DNA of 64,000 nucleotides from Motacilla alba alba (taxonomy: Eukaryota; Chordata; Aves; Passeriformes; Motacillidae): NCBI RefSeq assembly GCF_015832195.1, contig NC_052027.1, forward strand, positions 14,938,149 through 15,002,148, in the 5' to 3' direction. The position numbers were made by a program, and so were the translations under genes. Of the stretch, positions 1-11,280 are shown in pieces. Below the pieces are notes generated by a model, which was given only the letters and a program-made list of their open reading frames with translations, did no database searches and was not told the DNA's origin. Each line of letters starts with the position of its first letter. Position 1 is the first letter of the stretch.

Positions 1-1453
1 CTAGCACAGCAGGATGTGGAAAACAGCTTGTTTCATCTCCTTTGGAGTAGCTGAGAACAGTATGGGATGCTCTAAACTTCCTGTGTTATGTCTGTCACTT
101 TCCTTCACTTTTCCTTGCATACTTGCCAAGCTCTTGGTATCTTGACTGTAACTGGTCTGTGGCAGGGAAATGGAATTTGTCCTGAACCTTTGTTTCCCTT
201 TTATTGCAGTCCGCCTATCTTTTCTGTCACACAGAGATAAATATTGGTTTCAGAATTGAAGACCATGTCAGGAGTAGACTCCAGTTTGTCTTAATAAGTT
301 CATACAACTTGTTTCATTTGATGATATTAATAAACATCTCTCATCTCAAAGCATACTCTGAGCATGGGTAGGAAACAAAGCCATCCTGACAGCCACAGCT
401 GTGCTGTGCTCCCCTCAGCTTGGGGAGGGTGTTGCTGAGCCCCACAGCCTGGCCAGAATCTTCTGCCTTTTCCCGGGAAAGTTCTCTGCTCTAGACCACA
501 CAGATGCCTGACTGGGTAGGGAAAGTCTCTGTAACTCCATCTTCTAAATCACTGCTCCATGATTACACACTTTCACAATTTATCCATTTAAAGAACCAGA
601 ACACCAAAAATTTTGTCAGATTGAACTTGATTTAATAAGATAGAGTGCTCCTTCTCACTGGAGACTTATCATAGCCTTTAAGCGTTTTGTGAGATTTCTT
701 CTTTCTCCCCTACATTTTGCTACCATCTACCTGGTATTTCATAAAGAAAATACTTTGTGGCAGCTGTAGAACAGCTATTTTAAACAGGAGTTTCCTGCAG
801 TCAAATCAGGCTATCACTGCTCTGCCCTGTTTCACTCTGAGGGGGAAAGGAGCAGAAGCCTCTTCCTGGCAGGTTCCCATGACCTGGTCTTCCTCATGTG
901 ACTGTGCTGGGGACATGTTCTCCCTTTGCCCACAGTGCTGGCCCTCAGCTTTGGCTTTTGGGGGCTGAACCCACCTCCTCAATTCTGCCTCATTGCTGAC
1001 TAGAGAGAGCATAGGAAGTGAGAGGTCCTGCCTGAGGAGGAAGGTGAGGCCATTGACAAACTGACATGGCCAGTACTTGTCCCCTAATTCTTGGGGGACA
1101 GCTGGAGCCCCTGTTTGATCCTGAAAGAAGACTGTTCCTTGCTCAGACCAAGCAGCCTGGGGAGATGCTTGGATTATTTCTCTTGCTGTTCACAGTGCTG
1201 CCCCTTGTGCTGGGGGCAGAGAGGGAGAGAGGAAGAAGAGCCTGAAATGGAGTTGAGGTTATGTTGTGCAGAGGACTGCACTGAATCCATGCCTGGAAGC
1301 TGTAAAAGAGGCTGTTCTGGGAACACCACCCTCACCCTGCTCATGGATGCAGCTTTTCCTGACCTCTGATCTTCCTAATTGAGTCCTGGCCTGAATGAAT
1401 TCCTTGTCTGCTTTCCCATTCCACAGCCAGGATATGACCTCTTCCAGTCTCAC

Positions 1454-1551
1454 CTGGCCTGAGCTAGGCCAGATTTCCTTGTGCCTTGCTTCCAGTGGAT
1501 TATATGTGACATAAGTGGTTTGCAGCATCTGCTCTGCTTCCTGCTGCATTG
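1454..1551 (-). other. Weak candidate exon (98 bp)
   Basis: On the minus strand an acceptor-like 'gctgttacag' precedes 1551 and a good donor (CAG followed by GTGAGA) follows 1454. The frame between them is open and fairly polar (AMQQEAEQMLQTTYV, then ending PSSGQ), starting two bases before a full codon and ending on a codon boundary. The polypyrimidine tract before the acceptor is broken. I do not recognise the peptide. Splice-like pairs this good occur by chance in 64 kb, so this is only a lead. Confidence 0.17.
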
Positions 1552-2191
1552 CTGTAACAGCTTGTTCCATCAATGTATTTTACCCAAAAAAGGTGTTAGG
1601 AGACATAAAGAATTTAAAACAGTCCATGATTAATGAGCCATTTCCAAGAAACATCCCATCAGACTTGTGACTTCTGCTTCTCTCAGAACTGCTGTTCTAC
1701 CTACATTCTTTCACTCCCCCAAAATCCCCTTCAGAAAAAGGGGCTGGTGGTTAAAGGCAACCCGTATCAGGGTTGGAGAGGGAAGCAGTTTGACTGTCTT
1801 GTCCTGTTTGATCCATTACCACAAAATTATTTATTCTTCATGCTGTTTATCTTAGGGCCAACTGAGATAATCAAGAGTATGCAGAGATAGAACTCCATTC
1901 ATCTGAGGTTCTGTAGCTTGGAAATGGTGTTGGCTTGTCTTAAAGCACCTGTCCCTGACCTTCCTTTAAGTGTTTTGCTTCTGGCATGAGTTGCATGAAG
2001 AGTTCTACCTGACCTTGGCCAGGGACAGGAGCCAAGTGCATTGTTCAAGGCCCCAGGGTGAATCCATGGCATGATCAGAGCCCTTGGCTATAAATCCTTG
2101 TTCCTCAGCCCTCCCACTCCCCTTCTTGACCCTGCTGTTGTGTGCCCTTTCACACAGTTGTTATCTTCTGTTTCTGCTGCCTGTTTTGCAG

Positions 2192-2308
2192 GGTGAGTGA
2201 CAGATGTGCTGCATGAAGGAGTTAACTCCACTGAGAGAAGCTCTGCAAATGGTCTGTCTGCACCAGTGTAGGAGAACTGAAAAAATGTCATTATTTCTCT
2301 TCTCCTAT
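2192..2308 (+). other. Candidate non-coding exon (117 bp)
   Basis: A very strong acceptor (a T/C-rich tract ending 'ctgttttgcag' at 2191) is followed 117 bp later by a strong GTAAGT donor at 2309. All three frames contain stops within the first eight codons, so if it is transcribed it would be a non-coding or UTR exon. A second donor-like GTGAGT sits just inside the 5' end. No other evidence of transcription can be seen. Confidence 0.15.
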
Positions 2309-3113
2309 GTAAGTCCTTGGTTTTTCAGAGCAGAGCCTGGGATGTGCTGCAGAGAGCCCATGAGTGGGCTGTCACAAGCTGCAGTGTAGGATCTCAAGAT
2401 GAGGAAATCCCTGCAGGATGGTGCTGCTGTTCTCTGGGAATACTAGACCTGAGTGCATTGTGGTAACCCCCAAGGCCATATTCTGTTTTCCAAGCAGACC
2501 AAACCTGCTTTTTCCAAGCCCTATTTCTACTATTCCATCCCTTTATCTTGAACAATCTATGTATTTATTTATTTTTGTTCAGTTTAGGCTCTTCTGCTGT
2601 GACAGAAACCTCATGGAAATTAAACATTCCTGGTGGGTTTCCAGCCCTTACAGAAGTCAAGTTCTAGTTCCTTGAGGTGCCCTCAGCCCTTAAGGTATCC
2701 ACTCATGGGGTATTGCCATTTAATGGCAAAATTGGTGCAAGTTTTGCTCTTCAATGCCCTGCAACGATTGCAAGCAGCAAGGCTCAGACAGTCAGAGCCT
2801 CCTGCTAAATCAAAGTCATCTCCTGAGCTGTGCACCTTGAGGAGATCAGGGTAAAGCTACACAATGTTCCTGGCTACGTGTGGGTTTTGGGGTAGTGACT
2901 GCCCCATAAGACAGTGTTATCCTTTGAAGGTTTATGTGCAAGTTCCACATATTTAGTACTTTTAGTTTTGTAGTGACTTGAAGAAAGTAACTTGAAGTTT
3001 TGTAGTAAATAAAGAGAGCTCTACTTGCTGGAAAACTGTCCTGGCAAAGCAAATCCTTTTCTAACCGGAAGAAGCTGTAAAGCTGACACAGTCTAACTTT
3101 CTTTCTAGTGCAA

Positions 3114-3128
3114 TTTTTTTTTTTTTTT
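3114..3128. repeat. Poly(T) run, 15 bases
   Basis: Uninterrupted run of T on the + strand. One of eight T runs of 11 or more in the window. Confidence 0.95.
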
Positions 3129-5654
3129 CTGAGTTATAGGTGTAGGAACTTGCTATGCTGGCTGGTGTGGGTGCTTGAAAGCACACAGGCATGAGGAATC
3201 TGCATTTGGGGAATATATATCCATGTGGTTTAAGAACTTGTTCAGTCTTTCTGGCACTGCTAGGAAAGGGAGCCCCTGCTCTATAGCAGTGATGGTTATT
3301 CTTTTGACAGCCTGATTACTGGCCTAGAGATGCAAACCCCCAAGTCCTTGACTCCTGAAATTCATTGTGAAAACACTTCCACCAAAACTAGACCTGGGTT
3401 TGCTCGGCAGTCTGAAATATTGACTAGAACATCAAAGTGAGTTTGGAGAGGAAGGGTTACTTGATAGACTTGATGTTGCAATTTACCTGATTCTTTTCCA
3501 ACTCTAGATATTTCTAACATTGATGTTGTAATCTCATTTCTAAATACCCCTATTTCCTAAATATTTGGCATTTGGCCTTGTTTTTCTTTGGATTCTTCTG
3601 AAAAGTCAGTACTTACCTAATCACTTTGACATAAACACTCAGTGAATCATGGCAGGGGTCTTCTATATAAATTTATATATGCTTGCAGGAAATAGGGCCA
3701 TGATCTAAAGCCTTTTCTCATCAGTATCAGTGTGCAGGAAGTTTAAGTAAATGGTTTTTTGGTGGTTTTTATAGCATAACTAAGCTGTCAATACTAGTGC
3801 TCTTCCAAATCATGATGTGCTTACAACTCAGCAACAATAGTGACAACTTAGTTTGTTCTGTTGCTGCCCATTGCCTTGATCTGCTCATTTGAAGGGCCAA
3901 ATCCAGCCTGAAGTTGAAAGATATTTTGGTTGGATTTGACTGATCATTATGGAAGCAAAGTTTCCATAATGAAACTGGCTGTAGTATTTCTGCCTTGAAA
4001 AGGATTTTTTAAAGGTTGAAGATAAGGCTGAAAGCTTCACTTATAAGAAGACTTCAAGGATTTCTCCTTTCCCCCAACCCCAAATGTAAAAGAGAGCAGC
4101 AACTTTTCTGCCAAGATTGGAGGTGGTTCTTTTGAAATCAGATACAGACTCATCCCCAGGCTACTGAGACTGGGAGTTATGGGCCTGTTTGAATATTTCA
4201 TGAAGAGGAGCTGGTTGATACAACACTGAAACTACCTCAGGTTTGGAGGCATCACGGTACTTGGTTGGCGACAGTGGGGACTCACAGGTCAGAGAAGGGA
4301 CAAATGAGTTTGTGTGCAGAAGATACCCTTTTCTATTTCACAACCACTTTGTGGAGACTCAGTCCCACCTAACGAGGTAAAAATTTTTCTTTTTTTCTCT
4401 CTTTTTTTAGCTTGCTTTACCTGCTGTTATCAGATATATGTTCACACAAATTGCAAGTGAAGCTCTCTGTTGTTTACGTGGCTTATAGATGATCAGCAAA
4501 GTCGGATCTGCTCTGTCTGCAACAGGTTACCAGAGAGGAAGCAAGGCTGGGAGAGTTGGCATGATGTTGGGCAAAGCTCGCTACAAAGCCAATATGTTTG
4601 TGACCATGCACAGATAAGATCTTGCACTTCAATAGCACTTCAGATTCAAAGGGGTCACTGAAGAAATGATATGCACACAAGCTTTATCTCTCTATTGGAA
4701 TGGTGTTCTCTGAGGCAGTGCTGATAAACCAGGTGATGTTGTTTTGAATGGTTTATGAGGACAGGAAGTGAAAATGCTTACTACTTGCTTATATTTCCAA
4801 AGTGACTGAGCTCTGGAAGCACAAACAGCAGCTATTTGCCTATCACCAAGTCACTGGGAATAGCCCTGTTTCCAAGAGCAGACACAAAGTCTTTGGTGAT
4901 AGCTCTGATTTGGGCTCAGTGTGTTCAATTATTTTCAAGTCCTAGCCCCTAAAATGGTACAGTGCCCCAGTGCTGCCTGCATTCTGCCTTGTTGAGTCAG
5001 ACACCACCTCCTGAGGAGCTCATGTTCTCCTGCAGGATCTCAGCACTGCCCACACCCAGTCCTGCTGTGCTCCAAGAAGGGCAAGGCATAGCCTGGGGCC
5101 AGGTGATTGCAAGCTGTGCTTATGGTCTTTGTTCCTATGGCTACCAGGATGATGCCTTCCCATCCAAAAAGCAGCCAGATGACTTTCCCTCCATCCCCTT
5201 TGCCTGCCTATTCACAGCAGTGCTGGTCAGGACCTGCCTCTGAGTAATCCACTTGCCTTCTCTACAGGGTGTCATCTTAAAAAGAACAGTGACACATGGT
5301 TTGATACAAACTAAGAAGATATATCCAGAAATAACCAGGGCAGGTGTTGAAATCTTATTCCTTAGAGCTGAAGTCTTCAACATTTTTGATGGCATACTTC
5401 TTTGCTTGAAAGTTGCCTTTAGGAAGAACATCCTTAGTAGATCCATCATGCAAACATTATCCATTATTCTAGTGTCCCACTCAGGATTTTTTCAGCTGTG
5501 TGCTTCTGATACCTGAAGAAATGTCCTTATACTGTTTGTACTCTTTGCCATCTTTTCACTGAGAGAGTGTCCGTAAGGAAATGCTATCCAAGATGTTTTG
5601 GGTAATTAATCTGAGCAGTGATGGTAATAGAGAACAGCTGCAAGTATGTAGTAT

Positions 5655-5878
5655 AAAATGCCATTTCCTCTTGTCATGTCTCTTGTTACCTGGGAGCAGA
5701 GGGTCAGGGAGTTGTAGAGGATGATAAGATCCCCCCAACCTCCTTTTCTCCAGGCCAAGCCTCTCCATGAGCTCCCTCAGCCACTCCTTGCAGAGTGTTT
5801 TCCTTAGATCCTTCACGAGCTCTTTTGCTCTCTGGGCAAAATGTCTTTCTTGTAGTTAGGGGCCCAGTACTAAATCAG
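5655..5878 (-). mobile_element. CR1 LINE fragment, minus orientation
   Basis: Read on the plus strand this contains the reverse-complement signature of the CR1 3' half: 'ttgtagaggatgataag' and 'cctccttttctccaggc', a run like the CR1 'gagctccctcagccactcc' segment, then 'cttgtagttaggggccca'. These blocks occur in the same order in typical avian CR1 copies. The terminal 3' repeat is missing and there are small internal gaps, so it is an old fragment truncated at both ends. The 86-residue frame on the minus strand here is repeat-derived and not a gene. Confidence 0.85.
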
Positions 5879-8824
5879 AATGAAAGAAGGAAGGAATCTT
5901 GTTAGGCAAAGATGTAACAGGATCAGCATCATCTTACACCTTTATACTGTGTAATGCAGCAAAGAACCATCAGCTCCAAAACAAAGAATCTTTTTCCTGA
6001 CCTATCCTGCTCTGGAGGTGCCACTTCCCAGCGCAGGACAAGGTCAACAGCCTGTTGTTGTAACTCGTTTCTGCCATTTCTTGCATTGAACCAGCTCCAT
6101 TTCCAGCTCTACAGTGCAGAAGTGGCTGAGGCCATCTGCTTATCAAAGCAATGATGAAGGGAGCAACTCTGTTCTTGGTAGTCTCAGCTGACAGAAACTG
6201 CCTGTTCTTTGTTGTAATTAAGAAACAGTCCAGTTGGACAGTCCAAGTTTCAAATACTAATTTCTCCAAAGCATCTGTAGTCCAAGGAACTCTATTAAAT
6301 TTCTCTTCAAATGAGAAAATGTTGTGCCACCACCAGCCTGTTCATATTTTAAATAGTGTAATCATTGGCACTAAAGGTATGTTGCAAAATTTTGGTAGTT
6401 AAGAGTGAGTTGTGATATTTATACCAGATTTTATACCGCTATAAAACCTACAGTTAATATTTCTGGCATAGATTACACTCACAATGCAAGTGGAAAGGGT
6501 TTCTTAAAAAGCTGAACAAATGTGAGGTTGGGGGAGGGGGGGATGTTTCTCAAGAGGGTTTGGAACATTAGAATGGAAAAGCAACAAAAGCAGCACTGAA
6601 CTCCCAAGACAGTGGAAAAGTTGAAATATTGACAGAATAATTGACATAGCTGACTTAAAATATCCTTTCAGCTGTTAACCCTTCTAGTGCCAAAGAAAGC
6701 ATTCAATTCTTGCCTGAGAAGCTGAGCACTCCACTGATGATGATGGTTGTGACTGAGTAGAAGTAGCAAAGAGGTCCTTGTACTAAGACATACTCAAAAT
6801 CAATACTTTGGGAAATTAGGTGTTTAAGGAGGACCTGAAAGGCACAAATGTTTCATGTTGAATTTTTACAGAAATACTGTTAGATAATGTTTGCAGTGTG
6901 CAGAAGCAGGGTTCTGATATTGCTAAAATATTTACCTAAACACTAGAAAGGTAAGTGTGCAACCAACCCCTTAGGCGGGTTCACCAATTTTACAGCTCTT
7001 ATCTTTCTGGCCGAGAAGTGCCAGCACAGTAGAGCATCAAGCATGGAAAATGAGGAAAGAGCTGAGGTTTAGGGAATGTTTTCTAGAGTGTTTGGGTCTA
7101 GAGTGTCTTGGGTCACCACAAGTCAGATGTTCTCAAACAAATCTCAGTCAGAAATGTGGTGTAGTAGGTCTGGGTTTTGTAGTTTTGTAACAGTGGTGAG
7201 AAGTACAGGTTAGAGACCATGGAAAGGGGTACAGCCTGTTAGAAGGTACTTGGATGTAAAAGCAATTTTAATAGATCAATGCAAAGTTTTATGTCAGCAG
7301 AATTGAGAAAGCCTTGGAAAAAAATCTGCACTTTTAGAGTGTTTGCTGTTTACAAAATATAGCTAATCTGAGTGGGAGCAGTCAATATTGTACATAATGA
7401 TGAAGAGTAAAAAGAGAAGCTATTTGTATTTCACAACTCTCCTACCACTGTGTTAGAAAAACACATGAACCTTACATAAGGAAATGAGTTAAATGAAGAA
7501 TATGAGCACTTTTTTTTCTGTTGTTGCTTCCAGGAGAGTGTGGGGTTTAGTAGAAAAGGATTGAAAATATTTTTATGTAGTATGCATACTGAGTACATGA
7601 TGAATACAATTTATATCTGTAAAATATTATCCTCTCTAACATTTTCATTACAGTCTTGCATTTGACTTAAATCTCTGAAGGTTGATCAAAAAACAGTGGG
7701 AAATGGAACTCATCAGCCTCTACACTTTCTTTTCATTTTCTCTGAAGTCTCCTCTTTTTTCTCCAAACTCTTGTTTTAGATGGTGTTTTTTTTTTTGTCC
7801 AAACACTTATTATCACAGTATCTGAACACTTTGGTGAATGTGGCTTGACAGAGCAGCAGCTATGCCTGTGAGACCCCCTTCTCCTTCCCCTCCGCTCTCT
7901 TGACTACAAAATGGGGTGATGATGTCTGTCCACATTGGACCAGTGATGTACAGTAGCCAGAAAAAACCTGTGTGAGGCCTAAGCTCACCTTTCCTTGCAG
8001 CTTTTGTTTGTTTCACAAATAACAACAGCGAAACTAATAAACCAGGAATTAAATATTTCATATGGAAATATTTTAAAAATGAGCGTGTGGTGGTGCTTTT
8101 CCCTGTAGTTATGTGGCAAACTACAAAAAAAGCATTGCTAGGTGAGGCTCAAGACCCAGTTTCAAATCCCTTCTCTGTGTTCAGAACCAGAATCTGGATT
8201 TAAATGTGTCTGATGACACAGAAGGGCCTTGCCAGATGACTGTGACCTGTTTCATAATGAGTTTCTCTGCCTTTCTAGCCAAGTCCTTGTGGAGGTGGGT
8301 GCAGTCAGCAGGGACAATCTGTCACCAATCTGAAAAATGACTAGGCCATCTCAGGTGTGCTGGAACAGCTGTCACTGGGCAGTCATGCCATTGCAAAACA
8401 CTCTGTTCAGCTGTGCATGCCTTACTCATAAGAAGATGTTCCTTTTCCTCTAATTACCTCGGTGCTATTGTTGCTCCCAAGCAGGCTGGAACACTATTAA
8501 GTAGTAATAACTACTGATACCTGTGGGAGAAATAAGTGTTAATGCATAGCTTGTTAGGAGAGCTCCAGGAGGAGCACCGAAAGGGGCTTTTTGCCTTGTA
8601 CAAAGCATAAAGCTGCCATGAGTGAGTCTGGATGAAGGCCACACACAGAGCTCTGGATGAGGGTTACACACAGAAGACAAGCAGCTTGGTCCTGGGGATT
8701 GACTCTGTCAGGTCAAGGAAAGAAAGGGCAATACTGACAAGCTGAACCTCTGTAGTTTGTTTTATTTTTTGTGTTTATTGTGGTTTGTTTGTTATCTGTA
8801 TCAGCTACGGCCAGCAGAACTAGG
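5879..8824. other. Unique AT-rich non-coding stretch
   Basis: No recognisable gene or repeat. It includes an 11-base T run at 7786-7796 and an AT-rich section at about 7240-7680 with several TAAT-type and AATATT words, which could be conserved non-coding DNA or plain AT-rich spacer. Short frames around 6150 and 7813-8061 resemble no family I know. Confidence 0.5.
7786..7796. repeat. Poly(T) run, 11 bases
   Basis: Uninterrupted T run on the + strand in an AT-rich context. Confidence 0.95.
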
Positions 8825-9340
8825 GAAGTGACCTTCCTCTGTACTCAGCTCTGGTGAGGCCACACTTCGAGTCCTGTGTCCTGTTCTGGGCCCCTCAGTC
8901 CAGAAGGACATTGAGGGGCTGGAGTAGGTCCTGAGAAGTTGGTGAGGGGTCTGGAGCACAAGTCCTGTGAGGAGCAGCTGGGGGTGTTTAGCCTGGAGAA
9001 AAGGAGGCTCAGGGATGACTTTGCCACTCTGCAGAACTGCTGGCAGAAAGCTGTAGCCAGGTGGGAATTGGCCTCCCCTGCCTGGGAACTTGTGATGGGG
9101 TGAGAGGATATAGTCTTAAACTGCACTGTGCTGGACATCAGGAAGAATTTCTTCACAGCAAAGGTGATCAGGCATTGCAATGGGCTGCTCAGGGAGATGT
9201 GGGGTCACTGTCCCTGTGGGTGTTCAAGGAGTGCCTGGCTGTGGCACTGGGTGCCGTGGTCTGGGTGACATCTGGGAGTTTGGTCATAGATTGGACACAG
9301 TGATCTCGGAGGCCTTTCCCAACCTGATTGATTCTGTGAT
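8825..9340 (+). mobile_element. CR1 LINE fragment, plus orientation, with 3' tail
   Basis: The order of conserved CR1 blocks is clear: 'ctctggtgaggccacact', 'ctgttctgggcccctcag', 'gaggagcagctgggggtgtt', 'ctggagaaaaggaggctcag', 'ctggacatcaggaagaattt', 'gggctgctcaggga', then 'ggcctttcccaacctgattg' and an ATTCTGTGAT tail ending at about 9340. It begins inside the reverse-transcriptase/3' region, so it is 5'-truncated as most CR1 copies are. The frames at 9061-9303 and 9180-9500 are shadows of this repeat. Of the copies here it is among the longer and better preserved, but it encodes no working protein. Confidence 0.92.
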
Positions 9341-9804
9341 ATCCAGAAATTTTTCAAACCAAATAGAAGATGAAAACTGGCATCGAGTCAAGCCCTTGGT
9401 CTGGCTATGGGTATATGGAAATGTGCTGGAGTGGCCAGGATGGGCCAGAACACTTCAACCTGCTTTGAGTTTCACATCAGACCTTTTTCCTGTACTGTGA
9501 GGAGCCTTGTGTCTCCCCGTTATGCTGGGGCAGCAAAAGGAAACACAGAATGAGCTGCACCTTTCACAACCCGGCTGCATGGGGAGGTGTTTCTGGGTAA
9601 GAACATGGTGGGATGCTTGTGTTGCCAGCTGGACATCTTGGTTTTCTTCCTGCTTTTTGCCTTGCTGACGATGAGGGCTCTAGTCATGGGATTTTCCACC
9701 ACTGTGAGAGTGGCCTTAGATGCTGCTTGGAGTCTGAGTTTTCAGCACCACTTGTCCAGGCTGCTATCCGTGGCCTTCCAGGACTCGCTCGCTCCTTCTG
9801 GGAA

Positions 9805-9828
9805 GTGTGTGAGTGTGTGTGTGTGTGT
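9805..9828. repeat. Short GT microsatellite
   Basis: GT dinucleotides with one GA interruption (gtgtgtga, then gtgtgtgt and on). Potentially length-polymorphic between individuals, but short. Confidence 0.85.
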
Positions 9829-11079
9829 TATCCTGTGAGGGTAACACAGGTGGTGCACTCTCAACTGTAGCTTCTTAAGGTGTATCTTTAGGGCTTTCTA
9901 ACTGTACACCTGATCCTCCTGCTCCTTTTGGCCTACTTTAAGAGAAGAGCAGGCTCTTGTACTGCAGTCCATCCCAGTGAAGTTCTTGCTGAGGCTTGCT
10001 CTAGTCTGTGGCATTAAAAAATTAGAAAGGACATACCCTGTTATCACTGTGCTGTGGCAAGAACACAGTTGTATTCACGCAGAACCATTGCAGTCTATTA
10101 GTAAGACATGATATAATTGAAAAGTCTGGCACATTTCCCACAGCAAACATTGTTAATCCCCACTAGCTAGGATTAGTCACCACTCCTTACAAGCCTTGAC
10201 ACAAATCTAGCAAGTTATTCAGTTAATCTGCACTTACAGGATAAATATTGCATCCTGTGGGAAATTAGGCAGCGTCTTCTTCCTCTCCTATTGTGCAGTG
10301 ATGCATTGTGTCCTTTACACCTGAAGGTGGAAGGGAAAAATGCAATAATGTGTGATAGATGTTAGCAGACACCTGCTAGCACAATGCAGCTGGATCAGCA
10401 GGGAAATGTGGTATAAAATAGCTTGCTGAAACCAGGCAGTGGATATAAACAGCATCTTTGTGCTCTTCGTGGCACTGCAGAATTTTCCCTTTGTACAACA
10501 ATGAGCACTTGATGCCTCACAGCTGCAGGAGTCTTCTAAGAGTCCCATCTTCCTTTTTGCTGGGGGTTTTCTCCTTGTGTCATCTCAAACTGTATCTGCA
10601 GGTCATTGGAGTTGGGTGGTGCATTTCCCATCAAACTAAGGCCTCTGAGAGGAAGGTGTTTCAGGCTCTGAACATTTGTAGATCCAGGTTGCAGTCCCAA
10701 GTTTCCTTATAGGCAATCTCCAAAACAGCAAGATCTTACTTAGTGGGTGGCCTGAGATCCTCTTTGTCTGGGCAAAATATCTGAGTGGATCTGCAGAGAC
10801 CAAGTTTCCAGTGCTTGGGCAATTTAGCCAGGGAAGCTGGCTTGGACAAGAGCACCAAGGAAGCTTGGAGACTTCAGTTCAGCAGCCCTGTCAGGGAGTT
10901 TCTTCCAAGCCTGCACATTGCAGCTGTCCAGTGAAACCTTGACCACCAGTGGGCACAAGCAGGGAAAGGAGGGGCCTTTTGGCTAGGGAGGTCTTGATCT
11001 GTGTGGAGTTCTGGAAATTTCTGATCCAAGTGTTGTGTTTGATCCAAAGCCTTTTAAAAATAAATTATTGTTACTGAAG

Positions 11080-11280
11080 AATTCCCTTAGACATTTAACT
11101 CTCCCAGTGCTTTAGAACAACATAAATTCCATTTTATTTTAGGTAAATAAGTAATTACATAAATGAATTAATGTTTCTTCACCTCATTGATTTATCATCT
11201 CATTTGACTGAGTAATGTTTTCAAGTATTTTAAGCTTAAATTTCACTCCCAGTCAGCAACATGGGTTTGTAAATCTTAGC
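11080..11280. promoter_or_regulatory. AT-rich block with homeodomain-type motifs
   Basis: The block contains AATTATTG, AAGTAATTAC, GAATTAATG and TTGATTTAT within about 200 bp, flanked by less AT-rich sequence. Dense TAAT cores are typical of conserved developmental enhancers, but also arise in neutral AT-rich DNA. No conservation data are available, so the regulatory call is inference. Confidence 0.2.

Larger units (their letters stand above)
1..5654. other. Unique non-coding stretch without a recognised gene
   Basis: No open frame here resembles a known protein, and the frames present are short and rich in Cys, Trp and Ser. The stretch contains a 15-base T run at 3114-3128, an ATTT-rich patch near 2555-2575, and two weak exon-like segments listed separately (minus 1454-1551, plus 2192-2308). 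No CR1 or LTR similarity is visible before 5655. It is best read as intergenic or intronic vertebrate DNA. Confidence 0.6.
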